From Candidatus Polarisedimenticolaceae bacterium (GTDB lineage: Bacteria > Acidobacteriota > Polarisedimenticolia > Polarisedimenticolales > DASRJG01): a stretch of 64,000 bases of DNA. Under the pieces are notes generated by a model. The model did not search any database. It was not told the origin of the DNA and saw only the letters and a list, made by a program, of their open reading frames with translations. The stretch lies in contig DASUCV010000009.1 in assembly GCA_036275915.1 (NCBI GenBank), positions 124,001 through 188,000 on the forward strand, in the 5' to 3' direction. The position numbers were made by a program, and so were the translations under genes. Positions 25,037 through 35,821 of this stretch are shown here, piece by piece; the first letter of the stretch is position 1, and each line of letters starts with the position of its first letter.

Positions 25037-25498
25037 CTAGCGCGTCAACGGGCCCTCCCACACACGCGCGAGGATCTCCTTCAGGCGCTCGAAATCCTTC
25101 GCCCCGAGCTCCGCGCGCCACGCGCGTTCGATGTCGCGCAGAACCTCGTGGAGCTTCGCGTTCGCCGCATGGCCGCGCCTCGTGAAGCGGACGACGCGCG
25201 CGCGGGCCTCGTCGGGGTCGTCTCCGCGGCTGAGATAGCCGAGGCTCTCGAGGCTTCCGAGGAGCTGGTTCATCGCCTGCTTGCTCATGCCGGCGCGCTC
25301 GGCGATCGCCCCCGGCCGGGCGCCGTGGGGCCCCGGGAACTGGAGGACCGCCATGTGGGCGAGGCGAAGATCGTCGAAGCCGGCGGCGTTCAGCTCGGCG
25401 ATGATCCGCCGGTGGATCGCCTGGGCCGGCACCCGGAGGAGGGCCCCGATGAGCATCTCCGACGCCTTGATTTCCTTCTTCTTTTCCCTTGACGGCAT
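25037..25498 (-). CDS. MarR-family transcriptional regulator
   Basis: 153 residues from ATG 25498; an alternative ATG at 25510 adds MELT but has its Shine-Dalgarno too close. A winged-helix core includes LRLAHMAVLQF, AIAERAGMSKQAMNQLLGSLESLGYLSR (recognition region) and a wing DPDEARARVVRFTRRG. It is divergent from two cupin genes with a 57-nt gap containing an inverted repeat, so it probably controls them and itself. Confidence 0.9.
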   Translation of the reverse strand: MPSREKKKEIKASEMLIGALLRVPAQAIHRRIIAELNAAGFDDLRLAHMAVLQFPGPHGARPGAIAERAGMSKQAMNQLLGSLESLGYLSRGDDPDEARARVVRFTRRGHAANAKLHEVLRDIERAWRAELGAKDFERLKEILARVWEGPLTR

Positions 25499-25539
25499 GG
25501 TCAATTCCATTTACCTTTCTTTTAGTAAACGGAATTTAC
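25489..25539. promoter_or_regulatory. Divergent control region with GTAAA-n5-TTTAC operator candidate
   Basis: The gap is AT-rich compared with its surroundings. GTAAA (25525-25529) and TTTAC (25535-25539) form an inverted repeat, with a further TTTACC at 25510-25515. TTGACG (25489-25494) and TACCTT (25512-25517) spaced 17 nt could serve the cupin operon. This fits a MarR-type operator overlapping the promoter. Confidence 0.4.
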
Positions 25540-25555
25540 CACAAGGAGCACCGCG

Positions 25556-26002
25556 ATGCCAGAGCAAACCATGACCGACGAGACGATCCACCTGGGGCCG
25601 CTCACCGTCCGCTTCCTCGTGACCGGTGCCGACTCGAACGGCAGCCTGGCCGCGTTCGAGCTCACCGTTCCGGGCAGCGAGAAGCTGATGGCGCCCGCGC
25701 ACAGCCACGACGCCTTCGAGGAGTCGATCTACGGCCTCGAGGGCACGCTCACGTGGACGGTCGACGGAACTCAGGTTCCGGTCGGGCCGGGCCAAGCGCT
25801 CTGCATCCCGCGCGGCGCCGTCCACCGCTTCGACAACACCGCCGGGAAGGACGCCAGGGCGCTCTGCATCCTCACCCCCGCCGCGATCGGGCCCGACTAT
25901 TTCCGCGAAGCCGCCGAGGTCCTCAATGCCGCCGCCGGCGGACCGCCCGACCGGGCGAAGATGATCGAGATCATGCGCCGCCACGGCATCACGCCGGCCT
26001 GA
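25556..26002 (+). CDS. Cupin-domain protein
   Basis: 148 residues. A single cupin barrel with the metal motif variant AHSHDAFEESIYGLEGTL and a second strand motif PRGAVHRFDN, which together provide His and Glu ligands. AAGGAG stands 8 nt before the ATG. It is followed after 11 nt by a second cupin gene. It is probably a small metal-dependent enzyme or a binding protein under MarR control; the substrate is unknown. Confidence 0.85.
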   Translation: MPEQTMTDETIHLGPLTVRFLVTGADSNGSLAAFELTVPGSEKLMAPAHSHDAFEESIYGLEGTLTWTVDGTQVPVGPGQALCIPRGAVHRFDNTAGKDARALCILTPAAIGPDYFREAAEVLNAAAGGPPDRAKMIEIMRRHGITPA

Positions 26003-26013
26003 AGGAGGCTGCG

Positions 26014-26361
26014 ATGTATCACATGGTGAATCCGAGCGAACGGCCGGCCGGCGCTCTCGCCGCGGTCGCCTTCGAAGGCGAGCGCTACGGCGCGGGCGTG
26101 TCCTACTTCCGTGGCGAGCTACCGCCGGGGAAAGGGCCGGGGCTTCACCGGCACCCCTACCCCGAGACCTGCATCGTTCTCGCGGGGCGGGCGGAGATGG
26201 TGGTCGACGGTGAGAGGCTCGTCGCGTCCGCCGGCGATACGGTCGTCATCGCGACGGGGACGCCTCACGCGTTCGTCGCGATCGGGGACGAGCCGCTGGC
26301 GATGGTCGCCGTCCATGCGTCCGATCGCATCGTCATCGAGTGGCTGAGCGAGCAGCACTAG
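26014..26361 (+). CDS. Small cupin protein
   Basis: 115 residues from ATG 26014, preceded by a strong AAGGAGG at 26002-26008. Cupin motif 1 reads GPGLHRHPYPETCIVLAGRA and motif 2 GTPHAFVAIG, giving the expected His and Glu ligands. It forms a two-gene unit with the preceding cupin. Function unknown. Confidence 0.85.
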   Translation: MYHMVNPSERPAGALAAVAFEGERYGAGVSYFRGELPPGKGPGLHRHPYPETCIVLAGRAEMVVDGERLVASAGDTVVIATGTPHAFVAIGDEPLAMVAVHASDRIVIEWLSEQH

Positions 26362-26368
26362 AAAAAGA

Positions 26369-26404
26369 GAACCGGGCGGCACCCCGAAGGGCACCGCCCG
26401 GTTC
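26369..26404 (-). terminator. Terminator of the secreted-protein operon
   Basis: GAACCGGGCGG (26369-26379) and CCGCCCGGTTC (26394-26404) are a perfect 11-bp stem. On the minus strand it is followed by TCTTTTTC, so it ends the long operon running from 41375. On the plus strand no T-run follows, though it may slow the cupin transcript. Confidence 0.8.
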
Positions 26405-26428
26405 CCTCCCCCACACGACCTTCCCTGA

Positions 26429-29400
26429 CTAGGAGCCCTGGCAGGCATCTCCGATGCCGTTGTGGTCGGTGTCCGCCTGGTCCGGATTCGAGACGTTGGG
26501 ACAGTTGTCGCAGGAATCGCCGACCTGATCGCCGTCGAGATCCGCTTGATCCGCGTTCGGCACGGTCGGGCAGTTGTCCACCGCGTTCGGAACGCCGTCG
26601 TTGTCGAGATCGCTGTCGCAGGCATCGCCGATCCCGTCGTGGTCGAGGTCGGACTGGCTCGGGTTCGAGACGCTCGGGCAGTTGTCGCAGTCGTCGCCGT
26701 GGCCGTCCTGGTCGATGTCGGACTGCGACGGGTTGTAGATCGTCGGGCAGTTGTCGGCGACGTTCGGCACGCCGTCGGCGTCGTCGTCCGGAGCCGGCTG
26801 CGGGCAGTAGGCGTCGTTGGGACGCTGCGACCCGTTGCTCTCCTGTCCGAGGCTCGACTCCGTGCACGTGCCCTCGTCGCGGGTGACGAGGTAGTAGAAG
26901 ACCATGCCCGGCGCCGGGACGGCCGTGTCGGTCACGGTCGTCGCCGGATCGAGGTACGCGAAGCAGACCTGGTTGTAGCTCCAGGCGCTGCCGGTCGTCA
27001 GCGATCCGCGGTAAACGTTGAACGGACCGGGCTCGGTCTCCGCCGACCACGTGATCGCCGTTCCGCTCAAGCCCTGCGAGACGAGCACCGTGTCGCCGAC
27101 CGGCTGGCTGCCGTTGACGACGTCGGCCGGGCAGCTCCCGTTCGATCCGGAGCAGAACTCCGCCGGGTCGCAGGCCGCCGAGGACGGACGGCACTGGACG
27201 GTCGACGGCTGGAAGGCGTCGAGACAGGTGTTGCTGTCGCCGGCGCAGTGGTCGGCGCCGTCGCACGGGCCGCCGTTCGAGGTGCCGGTGCAGGCGGTCG
27301 TCGACGGTGCGAAGGCGTCCGCTGGGCACGTGGCGCTGTCGCCGGTGCACGATTCGGCCACGTCGCAGTCGCCCGCTGCGGCGCGGCAGACGGTCGACGA
27401 CGGGAGGAAGGCATCGGCCGGGCAATCGACCGAGGTGCCGGTGCAGCTCTCGGCCTGGTCGCAGTCGCCTGCCGCGGCGCGGCAGACCGTGGTCGCAGGC
27501 TCGAAGGAATCGGGCGGGCACGTGGCACTCCCGCCGGTGCAGCTCTCCACCGCGTCGCACGGTCCCGCCGAGGGCCGGCAGACGGTGGTCGCCGGCGCGA
27601 AGGCGTCGGCCGGGCATGCGGCGCTCGCTCCGGTGCAGCTCTCCGCGGCATCGCAGTCGCCCGCGGACGGACGGCAGACGGTCGTCGCCGGTGCGAAGGA
27701 ATCGGTCGGGCAGGTGCTGCTCGACCCGGTGCAGGTCTCGGCGACGTCACAGGCTCCTGCCGAGGGACGGCAGACCGTCGTGTTCGGGGCGACCGCATCG
27801 GCGGGGCACGCCGCGCTCGCTCCGGTGCAGACCTCGGCGACGTCGCAATCGCCCGCCGAGGGGCGGCAGACGACGTTGGCCGGAACGAACGTGTCCGCGG
27901 GGCATGCGGTGTTCGTGCCGTCGCAGGTCTCGGCGACATCACAGGCACCGCCCGCGGCGCGGCAGACGGCGCCCGAGTTCGCGGCGACGTAGCTGCACGA
28001 GCCGTCGTGCGGGTTGCACGAATCGGTCGAGCAGATGCTGCCGTCGTCGCACGACTCCGCCGCGATCGCGACGTGGCAGCGCACTTCGTCGGCGCCGATG
28101 TCCGGCGTCGTCGCGTTGCGGAGATCGCCGTCGACGTCGTTCGTGACCGCCGCGATCGGGGTGCCGACGTTCTCGACCGGCGTGGCGCCGCCCGAGACGT
28201 TGATGTGCAGGTCGGTCGAGGAGACGAACTGCGGGTTGGCCGCGAGCGAGCTCACGTCCTTGCCGGTCGCCGTCTTCCACGCCGTGAGGTCGAGCTTGTC
28301 GTTCGTGGCACCGGCGGACCCGAGGTGGCCGACGAGCGGCGTCCCGAGACCTCCCACGTAGTAGTCGTTGAAGTCGATGCTCGTGAACGCGGTGTTCGCC
28401 CCCAGCGAGTAGATCGCAAAGCTCTGGTCGTTCGCCCCCGAGAGCGAGTTGTCGTACGTGTTCGACAGGACGTTGTCACGGATGTCGAGAGAGGTGACCG
28501 AGGAGCTGGCGATGAACAGCGCGGCGGAGGCGCCGGTGGAGGGGGAATTGAGGCCGGGGTGCGACCCGAAGAGGTTGATCGAGTTCGAGTAGACCTTGTA
28601 AGTGTTCCCGGCGTCCAAGCTGATCCCGAAGGGCCAGCTCTGGTTGGAGGTGTTCTGGTTGCAGTAGATGTCGCTCACCGTGTTGTTGGCGATCGTGAGG
28701 TTCGCCGAGGCGGATCCGTTCACGGTGATGCCGCGAGCCCCGCTGTTCCCCGTCACGGTGGGGTTGTTGTTGACCACCGTCTGGATCCGGTTCCCCGACA
28801 CGGTGACGCCGGTCGTGTTGGCTCCGACGAAGATGCCGACGATCGAGTTGGTGCCGCCCGCGGCGGCGCTTGAGGTCACGTTGGTGATCGTATTGTTGGC
28901 GACCGAGCCGCCGGTGACGACATTGTTCAGGTAGATCCCGCCCGCACCCGTGTTCGTCGCGGTGAGATTGCGCACCACGTTGCCGGAGATCGTCACGCCG
29001 GCCACGCCCTGGACGAAGATCCCGTTCAGCCCGGTATTGTCGGCCCCCGAGGTCAAGGGGCCGATCGTGTTGTTCGAGATCACGAGGCCGTCGACCGTCG
29101 CCGGGAGGGCGGTCGCGCCGTTCACGTAGATCCCCTGGTAGACCCGGCTGATGAGGTTCCCCTGGATCGTGACGTTGTCGTTGTCCGCGCCCACCGAGTT
29201 GAGCACTGGCCCGGAAACGGTGGCCCCGGAGAGGTTGATCCCGTAGACCCCGACGGTGGTGGCGCCGCCGACGATCGTCAGGTTCTTGATCGCATCGTTC
29301 GTCGCACCCGCACCCGTCCCGAGAGACGTCAGTGTGATCGTGGACGAAAGGTTCGCGGTGCTCGTGTTGCTGACCGTCAGGCTGTTGCCGCCCGAGTTCA

Positions 29401-32400
29401 GCCCGTCGAAGGTGACGCGGTCAGCACCGTTCAGCCGGATGAGCGCCCCGGCGATGGAGCCCGAGACGGTGCGGGCCGCGCCGCCGCCGGGCCGGAACGT
29501 GACGGTGTAGTTGCTGGCGGGGGGATCCTCGACCCACTCGCCGAGGGCGTTGGCGCCCGTCTCGGCCGTGGAATCGCCTTGGATCTCGACGACGTAGTTC
29601 CCGGTGACGACGTTCGCGTTGATCGTCGCGAACGCGCCGCCCGCGTTGGTCAGCGACGTGTAGGTGCAGCCGGTCGGGCACACGGACTGCGTGCCGGTCA
29701 GCGACATCGGGACCACGTAGTTGTTGATCGTCCCGCCGATCGGGAACGCCGCCGACGTCAGCGCAACGCTCGAAGGCTGTGCCGCGAAGGTGCCCTGGTA
29801 GATGCCGACGTTCGGCGTCGCCACCGTGTCCTGGGCGACGACGAAGTACTGGATGACGTCGCCCGCGCTCACGCCGCCCGCGTTGAGCAGCGAGTAGTCG
29901 ATCGTGAACGTAAAGGGCGAGCCTCCCGTCCCGGCCGCTTCCGTGTACTTCCATCCGGTCGCGTCGTTCGGGTCGGTCGACTTCTTGTAGTAGACGCGCG
30001 GACGGAGGCCGACGGCGGTCTCGACGCCGGTCCGATCGGTCGCGGTCGCGGTGAAGGATCGCGACGTGACCGGCGGCAGCGCCTCCCGGCCGAGGAACGT
30101 GTAGGCGACGGCGGGTGCCGTCAGATCGACGTTCGTCCCGGCGAACTCGTCGGCGCCCACGTCGGGCGTGCCGCCGCGGACGTCGCCGTCGAAGTCGTCG
30201 GTGATCCCTGCGACGGTGACGCCGCCGCTCTCGAGCTGCGTGTTCGAGCCGGGCGTGATGTGCAGGAAGCCCGGATCGGAGCCGAGCGTGCTCACGAACG
30301 GCGGGTTCTCCGAGAAGGACGCGGCGTCACGGGGTGAGACCGCCGACCAGAAGGCGCCCATCGTCGGGTAGGCCGTCGTGCCGTCGAAGTAAACCGTCGA
30401 GGCGAGGAAGTCGTTGTTGTTCGAAGCGGCGTCGTAAGAGGCAAGCGGCAGAAAGTTCCGCCAGAGGCCCGTGGCCATCCCGGTGCCTTGGGGCGTGGAC
30501 GCGTTGACGAGAACGTTGTTGCGAAGCGCCAGGGTCGGCGTCCCGAACCCGTTCGTCGCGAACACGGCGGCCGTCGAGAACGGCGAGCCCGAGCTCGTGC
30601 CCGCGAGGTACACCGAGTTGAAGCTGAAAGCCGACGTCGTGCCGTCGGTGGAGGCGAGCCCTCGGATCGTGGGCGTGGAGCCCGACGTCGCAGCCGGCGC
30701 GCGCAGATCGCCGACCAGGTTGTTGTAGACGCTGACGATGTTTCCAGCCGAGCTGACCCCCGCGACCGTGCCCGACGCCGCGGAAAGCTGCAGGTCGTAG
30801 ATCTTGTTGTCGAAGAACGTTCCGTTGGACACGCCGCCCGTGACGTTCACACCCGTGACGTTCGACCCCGCGAAGTCCGCCGAGAGCGTCTTGACGGTGT
30901 TTCCGTTGACGGTCGCCGTCGTCGCCACCTGCTGAGGGTTCGAGTCCCCGACGCTGATGCCGATGACGTTCGCGGCAGCGGTGGCGGACGCGGCGCTCAG
31001 ATTGCTGACGTTGTTCGAGGTCACGCTCATCGTGAGCGCTTGGCCGAGGTTCGAGGGTGTCGCGAGATGGATCCCCCTCAACCCGGTGGCACCGGGGTTC
31101 GTCGAGGTGAGGCCGCTCACCGTGTTCGACGTCACGGAACCGATCGGGTTGTTTCCCGTGTCTCCATTCACCAGGATTCCCGTGATGGTGCCCGCGCTCG
31201 TAAAATTGGTGATCGTGTTGGACGTGATCACCGGCGCCTTACCGCCGTTCACGGTGATGCCGGTAAGGGATCCCGTGGTGCCGCCGCCCCAATTGCTGCA
31301 CGTGTTGTTCTGAATCGTCTTGAGCGGGCCGTCGAGGTTGCTCAGACACGTGCCGTTGCTCGCCCCGGCGAGCGTGACGTTCGAGAAGTTGTTGTTACTG
31401 TTGCTCGCCGTCTGGCCGTTCGGCGCGATGGCGATGGTCACCGCCAAACCGAACATGTTGCCGGACGCGCCGAGCCTGGTGAAGGTCCCGGCGATCGAGT
31501 TGTTCGTGATCGTCTGAATGCCGGTCGAGTTCCCGACGAGCGAAGCCCCGACCCGGATGAGCGTGGTCTGTCCCGTGGTGTTCACCGACAGGCTCGTGAA
31601 CGTGTTGTCCTTGATCGTCTCCGTGGTGAACGTGCCGGCCGAGGCATTGATGTAGTCGTTCGAGTTCGACGAGGCGACGGCGTAGCTGATCCCACGGAAG
31701 TCGTTGCGCTGGATTGAAAGCGCCGGCCCCGCGGCCGCGCCCCCGCTGTTGAGGATGCCGGTGAGAGCGCCGCTCGTCGCCGCCGTGTACGACACGAAGC
31801 CGCCGGTCGCGTCGCCGAGCTTGTTGTCGTCGAGGTTGATCGCTGTGGTCACGCCGGCGCTCTGTTCGATCCCGCGGAACGCGCCGGAGGCGGCCGTCAG
31901 GGTCATCTCGCGAACCGTGTTGTTCGTGATGTTGACGGTGGCCGCCGCGACGCCCGAGATGATCCCGTCGCTCGTGGACGTGCCACGAGTCGTATTCGCG
32001 ATGATGCTGTTGCCCGTGATGTTGATCGTGCCGGTGCCGCCGGCGTTGGCGATCCCCTGGAAGATGGACGCGCCCGAGCCGTTGTTCGAGCAGTTCCGAA
32101 CCGTGTTGTTGGTGATGGTGATCGTCGTGCCCGCCGCCGTGCTCAGGATCCCGTTGAACGTCGTGGCCGCGGTCGTCGTCCCGGCGACACCGAGCTGGAT
32201 GGAATTCGCGGTCGTCGTGCTGCCAATCGTGTTACCGCTGATCGTGGGGTTGGAGCCGGCCGTCTCGATCCCGTGGAGCGCCAGAGCGACCGTGACGGTC
32301 GGGTTGCTGACCGTGATGCCTCCGACAGCGTTGTTCTGGATGCTCAAGTTGGTCGACGTCGCGTAGATCCCGTCGACCAGCCCGTTGTTCGTGGTGGCGT

Positions 32401-33571
32401 TCGACGTGACCGTGATCGCACCCGTCAACGACGAAGACCCCACGACGTTGGGGGTGGTCGCCCCGATGTTCACCGCGCCGCCGAGGACGCTGATCCCCGC
32501 GAAGATTCCGGGAGACGTCGCGGAGGCGCTGGTCGTGGTGAAGGAGATCGCGGTGACCGTGTTCCCCTGGATCTGGGAGACGGGGGCGGCTCCCACCGTC
32601 AGCTCGATGCCGCGGAAGAGGCTCGCAACGGCGCCGCCGTACGTCGTCGTCCCCGTGCCGGCGGAGGTCGCGTAGCCGACCGTGTTGTTCGAGATGCTGT
32701 AGCCGCCGCCGGTCGAGGTGACGATGTTGATCGCGCGCATCGTGACCGCCGCGGTCGGGGTGCGGGTTGCGGTCTGGAAGAACCGGTTCCCGCTGATCGT
32801 CCACGAGGCGCTGCTCGCCGCGATGAAGATCCCGTTCGAGTTGGCCGTCGCGCTGAAGTAGTCCTGGATGTTGTTGTTCGTGATCGCGGTCCCGGTGTTG
32901 AAGGCCGACCCGGACGAGTAGATCGCGTTGACCGGGAGATTGCCTCCCGACGACGTGATCGTGTTCCCCGCGATCGTCTCGTTCAAGTTCCCGGTCGACG
33001 TCCCGGTGGAGACGACGATCGTCCCGGAGGCCGTCCCCGTGTTCGCGCCCTTGACCGTGCAGTTCTGCACCGTGTTCGCGGACGCGTCCGCGATGAAGCG
33101 GATCGTCGACGCGGTCGCCGTGCTCGAGTTCTCGATCGTCAGCGCGTTCCCGCCGCTGTTCAGGCCGTCGATCACGACGTTGTCGGCGCCGTTCAAGTCG
33201 ACGAGCGCCCCGGCCACGTTCCCCGAGATCGTGCGCGCCGCACCGCCCGCGGGGGAGATCGTGACCCCCGTGTAGGACGCGCTCCCGGAGCCGCTGGCGT
33301 TCAAGACCGCGCTGCCGGCCTCGGTCGAGTCGCCGCAGATGTCGATCGTGATCGTCCCGGTGTAGCTCCCGTTGTTGATGTCCGCGAACGCGGCACCGAG
33401 CGTGGCGTATCCCGCGGGGCCGATGAGGCCGCCGGTGGATTCGAGCTCGATGGGGCCACCGGGCAGGGACTCACAGGTCCCTGGGGTCGCCGCCGCTTTC
33501 CCCGCCGACAGACCGAGCGCGAGGAGGACGGTAAGAAGCCAACTGAAAGTCGAGACGCGAGACGATCGCAT
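26429..33571 (-). CDS. 2380-residue secreted beta-helix protein with disintegrin-like and TSP3 repeats
   Basis: The ATG at 33571 (GGAAAGGG upstream) begins a signal peptide ending in GKAAA. The body, to about residue 1800, is dominated by right-handed parallel beta-helix coils with repeated ISNNTV-type motifs, in two blocks separated by a beta domain (about 1150-1290). Residues about 1866-2153 contain nine Cys-rich repeats of the form [16 protein letters not shown], each near 31 residues, very like ADAM disintegrin domains. An Fn3-like segment (about 2158-2260) and five thrombospondin type 3 calcium-binding repeats ([13 protein letters not shown]) close the protein. It is the last gene of the operon and probably a surface or released adhesin; its role is inferred. 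Confidence 0.85.
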   Translation of the reverse strand: MRSSRVSTFSWLLTVLLALGLSAGKAAATPGTCESLPGGPIELESTGGLIGPAGYATLGAAFADINNGSYTGTITIDICGDSTEAGSAVLNASGSGSASYTGVTISPAGGAARTISGNVAGALVDLNGADNVVIDGLNSGGNALTIENSSTATASTIRFIADASANTVQNCTVKGANTGTASGTIVVSTGTSTGNLNETIAGNTITSSGGNLPVNAIYSSGSAFNTGTAITNNNIQDYFSATANSNGIFIAASSASWTISGNRFFQTATRTPTAAVTMRAINIVTSTGGGYSISNNTVGYATSAGTGTTTYGGAVASLFRGIELTVGAAPVSQIQGNTVTAISFTTTSASATSPGIFAGISVLGGAVNIGATTPNVVGSSSLTGAITVTSNATTNNGLVDGIYATSTNLSIQNNAVGGITVSNPTVTVALALHGIETAGSNPTISGNTIGSTTTANSIQLGVAGTTTAATTFNGILSTAAGTTITITNNTVRNCSNNGSGASIFQGIANAGGTGTINITGNSIIANTTRGTSTSDGIISGVAAATVNITNNTVREMTLTAASGAFRGIEQSAGVTTAINLDDNKLGDATGGFVSYTAATSGALTGILNSGGAAAGPALSIQRNDFRGISYAVASSNSNDYINASAGTFTTETIKDNTFTSLSVNTTGQTTLIRVGASLVGNSTGIQTITNNSIAGTFTRLGASGNMFGLAVTIAIAPNGQTASNSNNNFSNVTLAGASNGTCLSNLDGPLKTIQNNTCSNWGGGTTGSLTGITVNGGKAPVITSNTITNFTSAGTITGILVNGDTGNNPIGSVTSNTVSGLTSTNPGATGLRGIHLATPSNLGQALTMSVTSNNVSNLSAASATAAANVIGISVGDSNPQQVATTATVNGNTVKTLSADFAGSNVTGVNVTGGVSNGTFFDNKIYDLQLSAASGTVAGVSSAGNIVSVYNNLVGDLRAPAATSGSTPTIRGLASTDGTTSAFSFNSVYLAGTSSGSPFSTAAVFATNGFGTPTLALRNNVLVNASTPQGTGMATGLWRNFLPLASYDAASNNNDFLASTVYFDGTTAYPTMGAFWSAVSPRDAASFSENPPFVSTLGSDPGFLHITPGSNTQLESGGVTVAGITDDFDGDVRGGTPDVGADEFAGTNVDLTAPAVAYTFLGREALPPVTSRSFTATATDRTGVETAVGLRPRVYYKKSTDPNDATGWKYTEAAGTGGSPFTFTIDYSLLNAGGVSAGDVIQYFVVAQDTVATPNVGIYQGTFAAQPSSVALTSAAFPIGGTINNYVVPMSLTGTQSVCPTGCTYTSLTNAGGAFATINANVVTGNYVVEIQGDSTAETGANALGEWVEDPPASNYTVTFRPGGGAARTVSGSIAGALIRLNGADRVTFDGLNSGGNSLTVSNTSTANLSSTITLTSLGTGAGATNDAIKNLTIVGGATTVGVYGINLSGATVSGPVLNSVGADNDNVTIQGNLISRVYQGIYVNGATALPATVDGLVISNNTIGPLTSGADNTGLNGIFVQGVAGVTISGNVVRNLTATNTGAGGIYLNNVVTGGSVANNTITNVTSSAAAGGTNSIVGIFVGANTTGVTVSGNRIQTVVNNNPTVTGNSGARGITVNGSASANLTIANNTVSDIYCNQNTSNQSWPFGISLDAGNTYKVYSNSINLFGSHPGLNSPSTGASAALFIASSSVTSLDIRDNVLSNTYDNSLSGANDQSFAIYSLGANTAFTSIDFNDYYVGGLGTPLVGHLGSAGATNDKLDLTAWKTATGKDVSSLAANPQFVSSTDLHINVSGGATPVENVGTPIAAVTNDVDGDLRNATTPDIGADEVRCHVAIAAESCDDGSICSTDSCNPHDGSCSYVAANSGAVCRAAGGACDVAETCDGTNTACPADTFVPANVVCRPSAGDCDVAEVCTGASAACPADAVAPNTTVCRPSAGACDVAETCTGSSSTCPTDSFAPATTVCRPSAGDCDAAESCTGASAACPADAFAPATTVCRPSAGPCDAVESCTGGSATCPPDSFEPATTVCRAAAGDCDQAESCTGTSVDCPADAFLPSSTVCRAAAGDCDVAESCTGDSATCPADAFAPSTTACTGTSNGGPCDGADHCAGDSNTCLDAFQPSTVQCRPSSAACDPAEFCSGSNGSCPADVVNGSQPVGDTVLVSQGLSGTAITWSAETEPGPFNVYRGSLTTGSAWSYNQVCFAYLDPATTVTDTAVPAPGMVFYYLVTRDEGTCTESSLGQESNGSQRPNDAYCPQPAPDDDADGVPNVADNCPTIYNPSQSDIDQDGHGDDCDNCPSVSNPSQSDLDHDGIGDACDSDLDNDGVPNAVDNCPTVPNADQADLDGDQVGDSCDNCPNVSNPDQADTDHNGIGDACQGS
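26432..26793 (-). repeat. Thrombospondin type 3 repeat block
   Basis: In-frame repeats of about 23-36 residues carrying DxDxDGxxDxxDNCP (for example [25 protein letters not shown]). Asp clusters in this family bind calcium and stiffen the protein outside the cell. Confidence 0.85.
27115..27975 (-). repeat. Nine tandem disintegrin-like Cys-rich repeats
   Basis: Each unit is about 93 bp and encodes a pattern C-R-x4-C-D-x2-E-x-C-x-G-x4-C-P-x-D. The unit second from the C-terminal end is divergent ([16 protein letters not shown]). The pattern strongly resembles eukaryotic ADAM/snake-venom disintegrins. DNA conservation between units suggests expansion by slippage or recombination. Confidence 0.8.
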
Positions 33572-33598
33572 GACAGATCCCTTTCCGGGGGGGTCGAA

Positions 33599-33626
33599 GT
33601 GCCCCCTAGCCAACTAGTTGGGGCAC
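33599..33626 (-). promoter_or_regulatory. Intercistronic stem-loop within the secreted-protein operon
   Basis: GTGCCCC (33599-33605) pairs with GGGGCAC (33620-33626); the perfect palindrome CCAACTAGTTGG (33610-33621) and the upstream stop codon lie inside. A competing G5/C5 pairing with the next C-run is possible. It lies 28 nt before the giant gene and may set its expression relative to the upstream genes. Confidence 0.35.
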
Positions 33627-35809
33627 GAATACAAGCTCGTTCCGATTTCTTGATCGCGCGTGCTGTGCTGCGAGGGGACTCCCTCGTCGTAGGCGCCGAG
33701 TCCCGTGCAGCCGACCGCCCGCATCAGGAAGAACTGTCCGTTGCCGGCGGTCGGGCTTCCGGGCAGGGTCATCGAGGTGCCGGCGACGTCGTTCCCATAG
33801 CAACTGGCCTGAGTCAGGTTCGTGTAGTGGCCGCCCGCGGCCCGCAACTCCCCGAGGTCACCGGAGATGATGTCGTACTGGATCGCGTTGGGCACCGCGT
33901 TCCATGACATGGTGACGTTGCCGGCCGACTTCGACATCGTCAGGGTCAACGGCCCGGTCGGGTGCGGGACGCCGTCGTCGATCCGACCGTTGCAATCGTC
34001 GTCGATCCCGTTGCAGGTCTCCGTCGTCGCGCCGGTTTTCGTCGGATCCGAGTCGAGGCAGTCGCCCGCCCTCGTGATGTAGCCGGGAGGAGGGAATTGG
34101 CCGGCGCACAGGTTCAGCTCCGTCGTCGGATCGCCGTAGCCGTCCCCGTCGGCGTCGAGGTAGTAGTCGGTCGTGGGGAAGCAGTTGAGGTCGACGGTCG
34201 CGGCGCTCACGCCCGGATCGAGATAGACGTTGATCGCCAACGTGCCGGTGTGGGTGAGTGCGAGAGCCCTGCCGTCGGAGTTGCCGAACTGGACGAGCCC
34301 CCCGGCCTGGGTCTGCGGCCTGAACACGCCCGGTGAGACCTGCAGGTTCTGGCCCTGTCGAAAGACGAGGAAGAGGCCCTTCGTCGGCGTCCACGCGACG
34401 ACCGCCCCCGAATTGTGGCCCGGAAAGACGTCGGGGCCCACGAGGTCGCAGGGGAAAACGAAACCGAAGTCGCTGAAGTCCGTGACGTTCGCGATGATTT
34501 GCTGACACATCGATCCGTTCGAGCCCTGGACCTGCGTGATGCCGGCGCGTGCGACCAAACTCAAGGAGCCCGGGGTGCCGCGCCAGATGCCGTTGTCGTT
34601 GGTCGGATTCTCGGTGCCGCCGGTCAACGTCGCCTGGAATGCTCCGACGCCGGCGTCGGTCACTTGGTTGAAGAAAGGGCTGAATCCCCTGAACACCGAC
34701 GTGGTGCCGGGGGCCGGAGCCCCTTTGCGCGCGAGGAGCGCGACAGCACCGGTCGTGTCCGCGATGAAGATCCCCTGGTCGTTCGCCGAGGTGACGTCGC
34801 CTCCGGAAAGACTCGTGACGAACTCGAATCTCCCGCTGCTCGTCATGCCGCTGCTCGGCAGGCTGAAACCGCCACTGAACACCGCGCCCGTCGTCCCAGG
34901 CGCCGGGTCCCCTTCGCGCAGGAGGAGCGTGTTCCCCGAACCCGGGGTGTAGAGCCACAGCGACTCGTCGTTGGCGGTCGTGACGCCGGCTCCCGCCAGT
35001 TGCAGGCTGTAGATGATCCGGTCTCCCGCCATCTGCACGCTCCCGGATAATGCGGCGGCCGTGACGCCGGGAAGCATCGTGTCGCCCAGGCGCACCGCGA
35101 TCGTGAGCGCGCCGGGTGTCCCCGTGTACACCGCGAGGTTGTTGGTCGTCCCGTTGACGTCGCCTCCCACGAGCGGGACCACGAACATCACCCGGCCGTT
35201 GCGATTGATGCCGTCGTACTGGGTGATGACGGTCGGGGCGCTGACAGGGATGAAGTCGCCGAAGAGCGCCCCAGAGGTGCCCGGCGCAGCGTCCCCCTCC
35301 CTCGCGACGAGAGACAAGGAACCTGCGAACCCGCCGAAGATGGCCGTATCGCTCGTCGCCGGAAGGTTGTGCGCGGCGTTGGTGAGACGGCTGGCGAAGA
35401 GGCTCCGGCCGTCGGGGCTGATTCTGACCGCATCGCCACCGATGCCGGAGTTGCCCGCGTTGTTGACCAAGCTGAGCCCCGGAAGACCGGGTGCCGGATC
35501 GGCCGATTGAGCCACCACGGACAGGTCGGCGGACGTCGTCCCTTGGAAAAGCGCCCGGCTGTTCGCGCCTGTGATCTGCGGTCCGGCCATGTTGGAGAGG
35601 AACAGAACCGTGCCGTCGTCGGCCAGCACCGGAAAGCCGATCTGCGACCCGAACGTCGTGAACAGCGGCATCCCCGGAACGGCGCCGTCGGTGTAAGCGA
35701 GCACGTTCCCGTGGTTCGTCACGAGCGACAACGGATCCGTCGCATGGGCCGCCGTCAGTAGCCCCAGCAGCGCCGCGGCTCCGAGACCGAACCTGAGTCC
35801 CTTGGTCAT
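33614..35809 (-). CDS. Secreted NxxGxxAF-type repeat protein with MopE metal-binding motif
   Basis: 731 residues. Signal peptide to HATD. Residues 25-520 consist of repeats with xxxGTVLFLS, INRNGRVMFVVPL and VAREGDAAPGT, matching the choice-of-anchor NxxGxxAF tandem-repeat family as I know it. Residues about 550-620 hold a MopE-like metal-binding segment (DADGDGYGDPTT, CNGIDDDCNGRIDDG). The last 110 residues are the Fn3-like C-terminal module ending YSCPN. It is a tandem duplicate of the next gene upstream, with AAGGAG before the ATG and 12 nt between the two genes. Function unknown. Confidence 0.85.
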   Translation of the reverse strand: MTKGLRFGLGAAALLGLLTAAHATDPLSLVTNHGNVLAYTDGAVPGMPLFTTFGSQIGFPVLADDGTVLFLSNMAGPQITGANSRALFQGTTSADLSVVAQSADPAPGLPGLSLVNNAGNSGIGGDAVRISPDGRSLFASRLTNAAHNLPATSDTAIFGGFAGSLSLVAREGDAAPGTSGALFGDFIPVSAPTVITQYDGINRNGRVMFVVPLVGGDVNGTTNNLAVYTGTPGALTIAVRLGDTMLPGVTAAALSGSVQMAGDRIIYSLQLAGAGVTTANDESLWLYTPGSGNTLLLREGDPAPGTTGAVFSGGFSLPSSGMTSSGRFEFVTSLSGGDVTSANDQGIFIADTTGAVALLARKGAPAPGTTSVFRGFSPFFNQVTDAGVGAFQATLTGGTENPTNDNGIWRGTPGSLSLVARAGITQVQGSNGSMCQQIIANVTDFSDFGFVFPCDLVGPDVFPGHNSGAVVAWTPTKGLFLVFRQGQNLQVSPGVFRPQTQAGGLVQFGNSDGRALALTHTGTLAINVYLDPGVSAATVDLNCFPTTDYYLDADGDGYGDPTTELNLCAGQFPPPGYITRAGDCLDSDPTKTGATTETCNGIDDDCNGRIDDGVPHPTGPLTLTMSKSAGNVTMSWNAVPNAIQYDIISGDLGELRAAGGHYTNLTQASCYGNDVAGTSMTLPGSPTAGNGQFFLMRAVGCTGLGAYDEGVPSQHSTRDQEIGTSLYSCPN

Positions 35810-35821
35810 TTCAACTTCTCC

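Noticed and set aside
27115-27975. Regularly spaced direct repeats suggestive of a CRISPR array
   Set aside because: The repeats are in frame, about 93 bp apart, vary at third positions and encode Cys-rich protein units.
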